64,000 nt of DNA from Mitsuaria chitosanitabida ATCC BAA-476 = NBRC 102408 (lineage in GTDB: Bacteria > Pseudomonadota > Gammaproteobacteria > Burkholderiales > Burkholderiaceae_C): NCBI RefSeq assembly GCF_001598255.1, contig NZ_BCYP01000026.1, positions 62,001 through 126,000 on the forward strand. The letters run 5' to 3'. Positions 36,031 through 44,384 of this stretch are shown in pieces. The notes below the pieces were generated by a model. That model was not told the DNA's origin and searched no databases. It was given only the letters and a program-made list of their open reading frames with translations. A program made the position numbers and the translations under genes. The first letter of the stretch is position 1; each line of letters opens with the position of its first letter.

Positions 36031-36632
36031 GCGGCGGGAGTCGTGCTGGTGGCGACGGCCGGTGCGCTCGTCGCGGTGGCCGCGCCGGTGGGCGAGCTGC
36101 TGTCGCCTTGGCCCAGCTGGCGCTGCATCAGCACCACGTCCAGCCACTTCCCGAACTTCCAGCCGGCCGACTTCATCAGGCCGGTCTGCTCGAAGCCCAG
36201 CGTGCGGTGGACGCCGATGGAGCCCAGGTTCTGGGAGTCCCCGATCACCGCGACCATCTGGCGCGCGCCGGCGGCCTCGCAGCGGGCGATCAGCTCGGCC
36301 AGCAGCAGGCGGCCGACGCCCTGGCCCTGGGCCGTCGGGGCCAGGTAGACCGAGTCCTCGACGAAGTAGCGGTAGGCCAGGCGGGGGCGGAAATAGTTGG
36401 CGTAGGCGAAGCCCAGGACCTGCCCGTCGCGCTCGGCGACCAGGTAGGGGAGGCTGCGGCTCAGGACCTCGGTGCGGCGGCGCGCCATCTCGGCGCGGTC
36501 GGGGACGTCGGTCTCGAAGGTGCCGGTCCCGTGGAGCACCGCGTGCTCGTAGATCTGCTGGATGGTGGCGATGTCACCCTCCAGGCTGGGGCGGATCACG
36601 AGGGGCGCGGAACTGCTGGAAGTTGTCGTCAT
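36027..36632 (-). CDS. GNAT N-acetyltransferase, phosphinothricin-acetyltransferase-like
   Basis: A 201-residue acetyltransferase. IRPSLEGDIATIQQIYEHAVLHGTGTFETDVPD matches the N-terminus of the Pat/Bar-like group, and VEDSVYLAPTAQGQGVGRLLLAELI is the acetyl-CoA motif A. A 25-residue Ala/Thr/Ser tail ends the protein. Members of the group acetylate amines such as phosphinothricin, methionine sulfoximine or other small molecules; the substrate here is unknown. There is no good ribosome-binding site before the ATG, so the start is the least certain part. Confidence 0.88.
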   Translation of the reverse strand: MTTTSSSSAPLVIRPSLEGDIATIQQIYEHAVLHGTGTFETDVPDRAEMARRRTEVLSRSLPYLVAERDGQVLGFAYANYFRPRLAYRYFVEDSVYLAPTAQGQGVGRLLLAELIARCEAAGARQMVAVIGDSQNLGSIGVHRTLGFEQTGLMKSAGWKFGKWLDVVLMQRQLGQGDSSSPTGAATATSAPAVATSTTPAA

Positions 36633-36722
36633 TGCGGGAGGAAGACAAAGCGTCAGGAGCGAGTTTATAATGGCCGGTTTTGGCGCTGGCCCTTGGGTGT
36701 GGTCACCAGGCCTCGGGACTCC

Positions 36723-36728
36723 TTGACA
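36723..36728 (+). promoter_or_regulatory. Possible -35 element for the rpsP operon
   Basis: A perfect TTGACA lies in the 273-base region between GNAT and rpsP, but the matching -10 position reads TGAGTG, far from consensus. A separate TATAAT at 36666-36671 has no fitting -35. The rpsP operon must start in this region, but the exact promoter is unclear. Confidence 0.3.
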
Positions 36729-36905
36729 GGAGCCGCTCGGGGTGATGAGTGAACCGGGGGCGTATCTACGGTGCCTGCATGCGATCACGGATGGGGAACA
36801 GTTGCGCGACACACGCGTCCCTCGTCCGGTCGGTCGTCATATTGTCTGCTTGCCCCTGTGTGTCTCCCTGGTGCGGTGGAACGCTGAAAACCTGAAGGAT
36901 AGATC

Positions 36906-37175
36906 ATGGTCGTGATTCGACTCTCCCGCGGTGGCTCCAAGAAGCGTCCGTTCTACAACCTGGTCGTGAGCGACAGCCGCAACCGCCGTGACGGCCGCTT
37001 CATCGAGCGCGTCGGCTTCTACAACCCGGTCGCTTCCGGCAACGCCGAAAGCCTGCGCGTCTCGCAAGACCGCATCGCCTACTGGGTGGGCGTCGGCGCC
37101 CAGCTGTCGCCGGCCGTCGCCCGTCTGGTCGACGTCGCCAAGAAGGCTGCCGCCGCTCCGGCCGCCGCCGCCTGA
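36906..37175 (+). CDS. rpsP: 30S ribosomal protein S16
   Basis: An 89-residue ribosomal protein: [41 protein letters not shown] is the standard N-terminal half, then [19 protein letters not shown]. The last residues are an Ala/Pro run typical of betaproteobacterial S16. AAGGA precedes the ATG. It leads the conserved rpsP-rimM-trmD-rplS cluster. Confidence 0.98.
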   Translation: MVVIRLSRGGSKKRPFYNLVVSDSRNRRDGRFIERVGFYNPVASGNAESLRVSQDRIAYWVGVGAQLSPAVARLVDVAKKAAAAPAAAA

Positions 37176-37192
37176 TCTCCGGGACACCGTAG

Positions 37193-37786
37193 ATGAAGGC
37201 AGCGCCCGACGTGATCGAGACCTCTGGAGCTTTTCCGGAGGACGCCATCGAAGTCGGGCGCGTGCTTGACGCCTGGGGCATCAAGGGCTGGATGAAGATC
37301 CTGTCTCATTCGGCCGATGCCCAGGCGCTCTTCGCTTCCCGCCGCTGGTTCCTGAAACCGAGCGAGAAAGCGCTGCCGGGCAAACCGCACATCGTGCCGC
37401 CCGTGCTCAAGATTCTGGCTGTCCGCGATCACGCGGACGGCATCGTCGCCCAGGCCGAGGGCCTGTCCGACCGCAATGGCGCCGAGGCCCTGAAGGGCGC
37501 GCGCATCTTCGTCTCGCGCAGCGTCTTCCCCGAGACGGACGACGACGAGTACTACTGGATCGACCTGATCGGCATGGCCGTCATCAACAAGGATGGTCAG
37601 ACGCTGGGCGAGGTCGTCGACCTGATCGACACCGGTCCGCACTGCGTGCTGCGCATCACGCCGGCCGGCAAGGTCGCTCCGGTGAAGCCGGATGAAGAGA
37701 TCCTGATCCCGTTCGTCAACGCCTTCGTCGGCCAGGTCGACAAGGCCGCGAAGACGATCGCGGTCGATTGGGACCTCGACTACTGA
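37193..37786 (+). CDS. rimM: 16S rRNA processing protein RimM
   Basis: A 197-residue 30S maturation factor that binds S19. It contains the N-terminal RimM domain (IEVGRVLDAWGIKGWMKI) and the PRC-barrel half (YYWIDLIGMAVINKDGQTLGEVVDLIDTGPHCVL, EEILIPFVNAFV). It lies 17 bases after rpsP. Confidence 0.96.
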   Translation: MKAAPDVIETSGAFPEDAIEVGRVLDAWGIKGWMKILSHSADAQALFASRRWFLKPSEKALPGKPHIVPPVLKILAVRDHADGIVAQAEGLSDRNGAEALKGARIFVSRSVFPETDDDEYYWIDLIGMAVINKDGQTLGEVVDLIDTGPHCVLRITPAGKVAPVKPDEEILIPFVNAFVGQVDKAAKTIAVDWDLDY

Positions 37787-37819
37787 TCCGCATCCGCGGT
37801 CTCCTTCGAGACTCGCCCC

Positions 37820-38620
37820 ATGCGCTTCGACGTCCTCACGCTATTCCCTGAACTCTTCGACCCCTTCCTGCGGGTCGGTGTGACGCGTCGCGCGTACGAG
37901 AGCAAGCAGGTCGACGTGCGGCTGTGGCAGTTGCGCGACTACGCCGAGGACAACTACCGCCGCGTCGACGACCGTCCCTTCGGTGGCGGTCCCGGCATGG
38001 TGATGCTGGCGGCCCCCCTGGAGCGCGCCATCGCCGCGGTCAGGGCCGATCGCGCGACGACGCATCCCGGCGCTCCGGCCGTCATCCACTTCAGCCCGAC
38101 CGGTCGCAAGCTCGACCAGGCGCTGGTGCGCGAACTGGCGCAAGGCGAGGGGGCCGTGCTGCTGTGCGGCCGCTACGAAGGCATCGACCAGCGCGTGCTG
38201 GATCGTCACGTGACGATGGAGATCAGCCTCGGCGACTTCGTGCTCTCGGGCGGTGAACTGCCCGCGATCGCGATGCTGGACGCGCTGACCCGTCTGCAGG
38301 AAGGCGTGCTGAACGATGCCGCCTCGCATGAGCAGGACAGCTTCTCCGACGGGCTGCTCGACTGCCCGCACTTCAGCCGCCCCGAGGTGCTGGAGACGCC
38401 CGAGGGTCCGCTGCCGGTGCCGCCGGTGTTGCTCTCCGGCCATCACGCCGAGATCGCGCGCTGGCGCCGGGAGCGCTCGCTGGCGCTGACGCAGGGCCGC
38501 CGGCCCGAGCTCATCGAGGCCGCGCGTCGCGAGGGCAAGCTCAGCAAGAAGGACGAGAAGTTCCTGTCCGAGCTGGCCGCGCAGGCCCGCGCGACGGGTC
38601 GTCAGACGCCCAAAGTTTGA
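37820..38620 (+). CDS. trmD: tRNA (guanine-N1)-methyltransferase
   Basis: A 266-residue SPOUT enzyme methylating G37 of tRNA. It opens [17 protein letters not shown] and shows [13 protein letters not shown], the knot segment [13 protein letters not shown] and [26 protein letters not shown]. The C-terminal domain ([28 protein letters not shown]) is complete. It is 33 bases after rimM. Confidence 0.97.
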   Translation: MRFDVLTLFPELFDPFLRVGVTRRAYESKQVDVRLWQLRDYAEDNYRRVDDRPFGGGPGMVMLAAPLERAIAAVRADRATTHPGAPAVIHFSPTGRKLDQALVRELAQGEGAVLLCGRYEGIDQRVLDRHVTMEISLGDFVLSGGELPAIAMLDALTRLQEGVLNDAASHEQDSFSDGLLDCPHFSRPEVLETPEGPLPVPPVLLSGHHAEIARWRRERSLALTQGRRPELIEAARREGKLSKKDEKFLSELAAQARATGRQTPKV

Positions 38621-38644
38621 CGATCGGTCATCCACGTCTATAAT
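38617..38644 (+). promoter_or_regulatory. rplS promoter overlapping the trmD stop
   Basis: TTGACG (38617-38622), 16-base spacer, TATAAT (38639-38644): near-consensus sigma70 promoter starting within the trmD stop codon. It gives rplS independent transcription and a leader of about 160 bases. Confidence 0.75.
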
Positions 38645-38813
38645 CGCGGGTTTTTCCGATCCTCTACCGGGCTGATGGGGCAAGGGCGGCGCAGGACTGT
38701 GGTCCAAGGTGCTGTTGGTTGAATCCCCACGCGGGCGGTGCCGCTGAAGTTCTTCATGGCATTCGCACTGGAATCATCCTGATTCGCGCCGGCATGATCA
38801 CCAGGAGATCCTC

Positions 38814-39185
38814 GTGAATCTGATCCAGACCCTCGAGCAAGAAGAAATTGCTCGCCTGAACAAGACCATCCCCGTGTTCGCCCCTGGCGACACCGTGATC
38901 GTCAACGTGAACGTCGTCGAAGGCACCCGCAAGCGCGTGCAGGCCTACGAAGGCGTGGTCATCGCCCGCCGCAACCGCGGTCTGAACTCCAACTTCATCG
39001 TCCGCAAGATCTCGAGCGGCGAAGGCGTGGAGCGCACGTTCCAGCTGTACAGCCCGCTGATCGCCTCGATCGAAGTCAAGCGCCGCGGCGACGTCCGTCG
39101 CGCCAAGCTGTACTACCTGCGTCAGCGTTCGGGCAAGTCGGCACGTATCAAGGAAAAGCTGGCCACCAAGACGGTCGCCGCCTGA
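38814..39185 (+). CDS. rplS: 50S ribosomal protein L19
   Basis: A 123-residue ribosomal protein at the 30S/50S interface: [64 protein letters not shown], and [13 protein letters not shown]. The start is GTG preceded by CAGGAG. Unlike the tightly spaced rpsP-rimM-trmD, it is separated by 193 bases and has its own promoter. Confidence 0.98.
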   Translation: MNLIQTLEQEEIARLNKTIPVFAPGDTVIVNVNVVEGTRKRVQAYEGVVIARRNRGLNSNFIVRKISSGEGVERTFQLYSPLIASIEVKRRGDVRRAKLYYLRQRSGKSARIKEKLATKTVAA

Positions 39186-39206
39186 TCCTCGACGCAAGTC
39201 GCCCTC

Positions 39207-39245
39207 AAAGCCGCTCCAAGGCCCTGCCCGGAGCGGCTTTGTCGT
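39207..39245 (+). terminator. Intrinsic terminator after rplS
   Basis: AAAGCCGCTCC (39207-39217) and GGAGCGGCTTT (39230-39240) form an 11-base stem with a 12-base loop, ending in a T-run and GTCGT. Confidence 0.8.
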
Positions 39246-39318
39246 TTCTGGCGTCCAATCGGGACTTCGCGCCCGCAGGCGCCCTCGAACAAGTCCGGCT
39301 CACCGGACGCCCCCGCGC

Positions 39319-40095
39319 ATGTCGACGCCTCCCCCTCGCCGTCCTCCGATCAAGGATCCTCGCGCCGTGCCCGTGGCCGGCACCGATGCCCACCTGCCCG
39401 CCATCGCGCGCGAGCACCTGACGGCCGACTGGCTGCGTCAGCGCTTCCTGCACGCGCCCGATGCGGCGCTGGCGCCCGAGATCCCCGGCGACGGCGGCCA
39501 GTTCGCCGGCCGCGCGCCGACGCCCGCCGCGGTGCTGGTGCCCTTGGTGCAGCGACCCGAAGGCCTGAACGTGCTGCTGACCCAGCGCGCCAGCCACCTG
39601 CGCGACCACGCCGGCCAGGTGAGCTTCCCTGGCGGTCGCGCCGAGCCCGAGGACGGCTCGCCCGAGCGCACCGCGCTGCGCGAGTCGGAGGAGGAGATCG
39701 GCCTGGACGAATCGCTGGTCGAGCTGATCGGCCAGCTCCCGATCTACCGCACCATCACCGCCTACGAGGTCACGCCCGTCGTGGGTCTGGTGCGCCCGGA
39801 CTTCTCGCTGCGCCTGGACGCCTTCGAGGTGGCCGAGGCCTTCGAGGTGCCGCTGGCCTTCCTGATGAATCCGGCGCATCACCAGCGCCACGAGTTCGAG
39901 TACGAGGTGCCCGGCGACGAGGGCCCGCTCAAGGGCCGGCGCCAGTTCCTGTCCATGCCGTGGACGGGGCCAGGTCTTGCGATGTCGAACGCCGATCCGG
40001 ACGTGGGATTGAGCGCGTCGACGCCCAAGGAGTTCTTCATCTGGGGCGCGACGGCGGCCATGCTGCGCAACCTCTACCGCTTCCTGCAGGCTTGA
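39319..40095 (+). CDS. CoA pyrophosphatase-type Nudix hydrolase
   Basis: A 258-residue Nudix enzyme. The Nudix box is FPGGRAEPEDGSPERTALRESEEEIGL, and the preceding VLLTQRASHLRDHAGQVSFPGG is the NuCoA motif of coenzyme A pyrophosphatases (NudL type). The C-terminus FFIWGATAAMLRNLYRFL also fits. An N-terminal extension of about 60 residues is not part of the domain. It lies next to the CobD/CbiB-like gene, as in other betaproteobacteria. Confidence 0.92.
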   Translation: MSTPPPRRPPIKDPRAVPVAGTDAHLPAIAREHLTADWLRQRFLHAPDAALAPEIPGDGGQFAGRAPTPAAVLVPLVQRPEGLNVLLTQRASHLRDHAGQVSFPGGRAEPEDGSPERTALRESEEEIGLDESLVELIGQLPIYRTITAYEVTPVVGLVRPDFSLRLDAFEVAEAFEVPLAFLMNPAHHQRHEFEYEVPGDEGPLKGRRQFLSMPWTGPGLAMSNADPDVGLSASTPKEFFIWGATAAMLRNLYRFLQA

Positions 40096-40168
40096 GCGCC
40101 ACGGTCCGGCGAACGGGGGAGCGATCTCCCGCTTCGGAGGGTGTTGCGGGCCGCTATCATCCCGGGCC

Positions 40169-41158
40169 ATGAACTTCTTCGCGGTCTTGCTGGCGCTGGT
40201 GTGCGAGCAGCTCAAGCCTCTGCCGCACGGGAATCCGGTCCATCAAGGCATGATCGCCTGGGTGCGCTGGACCGGGCGCAATTTCGACGCGGGACGGTCG
40301 CATCACGCGGCCGTCGTGTGGACGATCACCGTCGTGGGTCCGGCGCTGCTGGTCGGCGCGATCTATGCGCTGGTGCGTCCGTACAGCCTGCTGCTGTCGC
40401 TGGCGCTCGACGTGCTGGTGCTCTACCTGACGCTGGGCTTCCGCCAGTTCAGCCACTACTTCACCGACATCCGCGACGCGCTGGAACGCGGTGACGAGCT
40501 CGAGGCCCGTCGCCTGCTGGCCGAATGGCGCCATCTGGACGCCAGCGAGCTGCCGCGCACCGAGCTGCTGCGGCATGTGCTGGAGCACTCGCTGCTCGCC
40601 GCGCATCGCCACGTCTTCGGCGTGTTCTTCTGGTTCGTGCTGCTGTCGACGCTGGGCCTGGGCCCGGCCGGCGCGGTGCTGTACCGCATGGCCGAGTTCG
40701 CCGGCCGTTACTGGGCCTTCAAGAGCCGCACGCTGGACGCGCCGACCAACGAGCGCCTGATGGTGCTGTCGCGCAAGCTGTTCGGCCTGATCGACCACAT
40801 CCCCGCCCGCCTGACCGCCACCGGCTTCGCCATCGTCGGCAACTTCGAGGAGGCGGTGAACGCCTGGCGCCGTGACGCGGCGCTGTGGGCGCACAGCAAC
40901 GAGGGCGTGATCCTCGCCGCCGCGGCGGGTGCCGTCGGCGTGCAGCTGGGGGGCAGCGCCGCCCCGGGCGTGACACCGGACCGCAGCAAGACCTTCGAGT
41001 CCGGCGGCGACATGGACGCGACGCGGGCCGAGGGGTCGACCAGCGGCGCGCCCCCGCAACTGGGCCACCTCCAGAGCGTGGTGGGCCTGGTGTGGCGCTC
41101 CGTCGTGCTCTGGATGATGCTGCTGGCCCTGCTGACGCTGGCCAACCTCGTCGGCTGA
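40169..41158 (+). CDS. CobD/CbiB-family membrane protein
   Basis: A 329-residue inner-membrane protein of the CobD/CbiB family, whose classical members attach aminopropanol to cobyric acid. The visible layout is an N-terminal helix, VCEQLKPLP, two hydrophobic segments (VVWTITVVGPALLVGAIYALV, SLLLSLALDVLVLYLTLGFRQFS), HVFGVFFWFVLLSTLGLGPAGAVLYR, and a C-terminal helix. Residues about 265-300 are a Gly/Ser/Thr-rich insert. No other cobalamin gene is in the window, and such orphans beside a CoA-Nudix gene are widespread in betaproteobacteria, so a role in cobalamin synthesis is doubtful. Confidence 0.85.
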   Translation: MNFFAVLLALVCEQLKPLPHGNPVHQGMIAWVRWTGRNFDAGRSHHAAVVWTITVVGPALLVGAIYALVRPYSLLLSLALDVLVLYLTLGFRQFSHYFTDIRDALERGDELEARRLLAEWRHLDASELPRTELLRHVLEHSLLAAHRHVFGVFFWFVLLSTLGLGPAGAVLYRMAEFAGRYWAFKSRTLDAPTNERLMVLSRKLFGLIDHIPARLTATGFAIVGNFEEAVNAWRRDAALWAHSNEGVILAAAAGAVGVQLGGSAAPGVTPDRSKTFESGGDMDATRAEGSTSGAPPQLGHLQSVVGLVWRSVVLWMMLLALLTLANLVG

Positions 41159-41190
41159 TTCCCCGCCCCACCCGAGCCTGAGCGCCCGCC

Positions 41191-41970
41191 TCAGGCGTCT
41201 CGCACATCGGCCAGCACCTGCTGGCCGAAGTCGTTTCTGGCGAGGAACTTGAGCACCCGGGCGGCGGTGTCGTCGGCGGTCGCGAGCTGACCTTCGCTCT
41301 TGAAGGCGGCGAAGCGATCGCGATCCGGGAACTTGGACAGGTCGCCGCTGCGCAACTGGACCTGCATGTCGGTGTCGATGATGCCGGGGGCCAGCGAGAC
41401 CACGCGGGCCGCGCGCTCGCCCTTGGCGGCCTTGTGTTCCTCGTCCAGGGCCATGGCGCGGCTGAGGTTGTCCATGCCGGCCTTGGCGGCGCAATAGACG
41501 GCGCTGCCGGCCATCGCTCGGCGGCCCAGGCCCGAGGAGATGTTCAGCACCTTGCGATCGGCGGACCAGTCGCGCGTGGCGTCGAGGAAGGCCGCGCTGA
41601 GCAGCAACGTCGCCTCCAGTCCCACGCGCAGCGCGGCGGACAGCACGGGCAGCGATTCGCCGTCGATCGGGCCGGGCGTCGTGACGACGCCGGCGTTGTT
41701 GATCAGCGTGGCGGCGGTCCACTCGCGCGGCTGCGTGCGCAGCCAGTCGGCCAGGTGCTGCGCGATCTGCAGCGGATTCGACAGGTCCGCCTGCCACTGC
41801 TGCAGCGGCAGGCCGCGCTCGTGGGCGAAGTGCTCCAGCGCCTCGCTGCGGCCGCGGGCGATGCCGACGACCAGGTGGCCGGCCTCCAGCGACTGGCGTG
41901 CCAGCGCCTCGCCGAGCCCGCGCGAGCTGCCGGTGATGAGGGTCAGGGAATGCGGTTGGGACGGGGACAT
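41191..41970 (-). CDS. Short-chain dehydrogenase/reductase
   Basis: A 259-residue Rossmann-fold oxidoreductase: cofactor motif TGSSRGLG near residue 14, NNAG, catalytic Ser in NISSGLG and YCAAK (Tyr/Lys). ARGRS after the second strand suggests NADP(H). It resembles sepiapterin-reductase-like SDRs in length and start, but the substrate is not known. It is last of a probable minus-strand group with RluA and the phosphatase. Confidence 0.9.
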   Translation of the reverse strand: MSPSQPHSLTLITGSSRGLGEALARQSLEAGHLVVGIARGRSEALEHFAHERGLPLQQWQADLSNPLQIAQHLADWLRTQPREWTAATLINNAGVVTTPGPIDGESLPVLSAALRVGLEATLLLSAAFLDATRDWSADRKVLNISSGLGRRAMAGSAVYCAAKAGMDNLSRAMALDEEHKAAKGERAARVVSLAPGIIDTDMQVQLRSGDLSKFPDRDRFAAFKSEGQLATADDTAARVLKFLARNDFGQQVLADVRDA

Positions 41971-42042
41971 CGGGGCTCCTTGGATCGCGGAAGGCGGATG
42001 GCGGTCAGGGTGAAGGTGACGGGGCGGCGTGCGGTCGCGCGC

Positions 42043-42801
42043 TCAGAACGCGGCCGGCGAATGCAGGGACAGCGCCGGCGCGTCGAGCAGCGCCGGCAGG
42101 CGCAGGTCGCGCGCGTGCAGCAGCAGGCGCGGCGCCCGCGCCAGGACCTCCGGCGGCGCGTACAGCGCGTCGCCGAGGATGGGGTGGCCGATGGCCAGCA
42201 GGTGCACGCGCAGCTGGTGCGAGCGACCGGTGACGGGCTCCAGTTCCACGCGCGTGGTGCCGGCGTCGAGGTCGCGCGCCAGCACGCGCACGCGGGTGAG
42301 GCTGGGCTTGCCGCGCGCGTGGTCGATCATCTGCCGCGGCCGATTGGGCCAGTCGACGATCAGCGGCAGGTCGATCTCGAAGGCGTCGCGCTCGATCAGG
42401 CCGTGCACCACGGCCTCGTAGCGCTTGTCGACGAGGCGGGCCGCGAAGGCCTCGCTCAGCGCGCGCTGCATGGCCTCGCCGCGCGCGTAGACGATCAGGC
42501 CGGAGGTGCCTTGATCGAGGCGATGGACGATCAGCGCCTCGGGGAAGCGCGCGTGCACGCGGGCCCAGGCGCAGTCCTGCTTGTCGGGGCCCCGGCCGGG
42601 CACGGACAGCAGTCCTGGCGGCTTGTCGACGACCACGCGCGTGGCATCCACATGGCGCAGCTCGAGCGGCAGCTCGGCGAAGGCGTTGGCGGTGGGGTCG
42701 GCGGCGGCGGGCGTCGCGAGGTCGGCGGCGCCGTGGTCGGCGACGCGCCCGGCGATGGATTCGCCAGGGGGAGGGGGGGATGCGGACGGCGCCTCGGACA
42801 T
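42043..42801 (-). CDS. RluA-family pseudouridine synthase
   Basis: A 252-residue pseudouridine synthase. Catalytic Asp96 lies in VHRLDQGTSGL; VVDKPPGLLSVPGR, RYEAVVHG, and GRSHQLRVHLLAIGHPILGD complete the family blocks. There is no S4 domain; the first 45 residues are Ala/Pro-rich and may not be conserved. RluA-type enzymes modify 23S rRNA and tRNA U32. Two ATGs (42801, 42810) are possible; neither has a strong ribosome-binding site. Confidence 0.92.
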   Translation of the reverse strand: MSEAPSASPPPPGESIAGRVADHGAADLATPAAADPTANAFAELPLELRHVDATRVVVDKPPGLLSVPGRGPDKQDCAWARVHARFPEALIVHRLDQGTSGLIVYARGEAMQRALSEAFAARLVDKRYEAVVHGLIERDAFEIDLPLIVDWPNRPRQMIDHARGKPSLTRVRVLARDLDAGTTRVELEPVTGRSHQLRVHLLAIGHPILGDALYAPPEVLARAPRLLLHARDLRLPALLDAPALSLHSPAAF

Positions 42802-42836
42802 GGCCCGCATTGTCGCGGTGCCGGGCCGCGGGCGCG

Positions 42837-43313
42837 TCAGAACTGGTCGATCCAGCCCGACTGCAGCGCGGATTGCGGATTGGAGCCGGCGGCCCGCACG
42901 GCCTCGACGGCCTGGATCGTGGTCGTGCCCAGCGCCTTGAGCACGCACGCCGCCATGGTGCCGGTGCGGCCCATGCCGGCGGCGCAGTGCAGCAGGGTGC
43001 GGTCGCCCAGGCGCAGGCCGTTGGCGATCTGCTCGACGCCGTTGCGGAAGGCGGTCGCGTCCGAGGCCAGGCCGTAGTCCCGCATCGGCACGTGCATCCA
43101 GCGGAAAGGCAGGCGGCCCTCGGCGATCGCGCGGTGATAGGCGGGGGAGAGCTCGGCCACTTCCTCCAACGGGTTCAGGCAGACCACCAGGTTGAGCTGG
43201 CGCAGGCGCGCCTCGTCGAGGAAGAAGCCCCAGGGCTCGCGGCGGCCGGGCATCGACTGCAACCACAGCTGGCCGGGGACGGTGTCGGGGAGGGCGAGGG
43301 ATCGGAAGGCCAT
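42837..43313 (-). CDS. Dual-specificity/tyrosine phosphatase-like protein
   Basis: A 158-residue phosphatase of the cysteine-based PTP fold: HCAAGMGRTGT carries Cys110 and Arg116 of the CX5R loop, and Asp79 in PMRDYG is the probable general acid. It opens with WLQSMPGRREPW, as in small bacterial dual-specificity phosphatases. It is divergent from the questin-oxidase operon; its ATG lies 37 bases from the palindrome at 43350. Confidence 0.88.
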   Translation of the reverse strand: MAFRSLALPDTVPGQLWLQSMPGRREPWGFFLDEARLRQLNLVVCLNPLEEVAELSPAYHRAIAEGRLPFRWMHVPMRDYGLASDATAFRNGVEQIANGLRLGDRTLLHCAAGMGRTGTMAACVLKALGTTTIQAVEAVRAAGSNPQSALQSGWIDQF

Positions 43314-43349
43314 GGGAGCGATTGTCGGGTCTCCCTTCGCGGTGCATTG

Positions 43350-43372
43350 TTAATAAACAAAATGTTTATTAA
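43350..43372. promoter_or_regulatory. Perfect AT-rich operator palindrome
   Basis: TTAATAAAC (43350-43358), five-base AAAAT spacer, GTTTATTAA (43364-43372), an exact inverted repeat of nine-base arms in an otherwise GC-rich genome. It sits in the 114-base divergent gap, 37 bases from the phosphatase start and 55 from the questin-oxidase start, and includes TATTAA hexamers that could be -10 elements in both directions. It is the best candidate binding site for the regulator encoded at the end of the downstream operon. Confidence 0.75.
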
Positions 43373-43427
43373 ACGGGGCAACCGAGAGATGATCCTGACC
43401 ACGCCAGCAAAGAAGAAGGAGCTCGCG

Positions 43428-44384
43428 ATGATCGACATTCAGGAAGCCGAGGCCCGCGTGCAGCGGCGTGCGCTCGACGAGGCGCTCGACCAATCGGTGC
43501 GCTTCGGGCCGATGTACGGCACCGAGGCGATGCCGCTGTTCAACCATCTGCCCATGGCGCTGGGCGCGCTGGCCCGGCTGGGCGCGCCGCTGGAGGCGAT
43601 GCAGCGCCACATCGATCACTGGGCGCCGCTGTCGCGTCCCGCCCTGGATGCCGATGTCGCGCCGCCTTCCATCGACGAGGCGCTTCGCCGCGTGCTGGAC
43701 GCACCGGAGGCGCAGGCCTTCCACGTGGCGATCCGGCTCGGGTACGCGCTGCAGGGCGGGCATCGGAAGGAGCTCGACGCCGCGCTGCGGACCACGATCG
43801 GACTCGAGAGCCCGATCGGCCCGCCCGTCCCGGCCGGGGCGGGCGGCGAGCGCCTGCGCGACGTGATCGACGCGGTGCGCGTGGATCCCATCCTGGCGAT
43901 GCCGGGCATGGCCGGCACGCTGATCACCACGCGCATGCAGAACGCGGCCGCGCGGCCCGGCTTCAACGTCTACGTCCAGCGCCCGACGCTGACGCTGGAC
44001 GGCCTGGCCGAGGCCTCGCTGGCGGTCTACCTGTCGACGCTGGACTTCACCGCGCTGCATCTGGTGACGGGCACGCACGCCCTGCGCGTGATGCTGGAGA
44101 CCGCGGCCGCGCGCGGCTTGCCGGTGGACGAGGGCCAGGTCTTGCGCACCGCCTGGCGGGCCTGGCTGGGCGCCTACATCTCGATGCGCAAGCCCGCGCC
44201 GGCCTGGGCCCTGGTGCACGTGGGCAGCGCCTTCGAGGACGACTGGATCCGTGCGATGCCCTCGCTGCACGCCTCGCTGAACGATCACCGCATCAAGCTC
44301 GCCGACGCGGCGCGCGAGGAGTGGCGCCATCGCGGCTGGCCGGGGTATGCCTTGTGCCTGCGGCGCGGCGGGGCCGCAGAATGA
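43428..44384 (+). CDS. Questin oxidase-like protein (DUF4243 family)
   Basis: A 318-residue protein resembling the questin oxidase family, named for a fungal Baeyer-Villiger-type enzyme that opens the ring of an anthraquinone. The tell-tale block is MPLFNHLPMALGALARLGA near residue 35; later conserved-looking parts are LGYALQGGHRKELDAA and FTALHLVTGTHALRVML with several His residues. AAGGAG six bases ahead fixes the ATG at 43428; an ATG at 43389 is less likely. Its stop overlaps the MFS start (ATGA). The natural substrate in bacteria is unknown; assignment to an aromatic or quinone oxygenation is by family name only. Confidence 0.78.
   Translation: MIDIQEAEARVQRRALDEALDQSVRFGPMYGTEAMPLFNHLPMALGALARLGAPLEAMQRHIDHWAPLSRPALDADVAPPSIDEALRRVLDAPEAQAFHVAIRLGYALQGGHRKELDAALRTTIGLESPIGPPVPAGAGGERLRDVIDAVRVDPILAMPGMAGTLITTRMQNAAARPGFNVYVQRPTLTLDGLAEASLAVYLSTLDFTALHLVTGTHALRVMLETAAARGLPVDEGQVLRTAWRAWLGAYISMRKPAPAWALVHVGSAFEDDWIRAMPSLHASLNDHRIKLADAAREEWRHRGWPGYALCLRRGGAAE

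Noticed and set aside
36666-36671. TATAAT upstream of rpsP
   Set aside because: No acceptable -35 hexamer at 16-18 bases on either strand, so it is not called as a promoter.
38660-38760. tRNA-like piece (GGTTGAATCC resembling a T-loop) in the rplS leader
   Set aside because: No matching acceptor stem, anticodon arm or D-arm can be drawn around it.
41176-41196. Hairpin GCCTGAG/CTCAGGC between the CobD-like and SDR genes
   Set aside because: Short stem without U-tract, overlapping the SDR stop codon; too weak to call a terminator.
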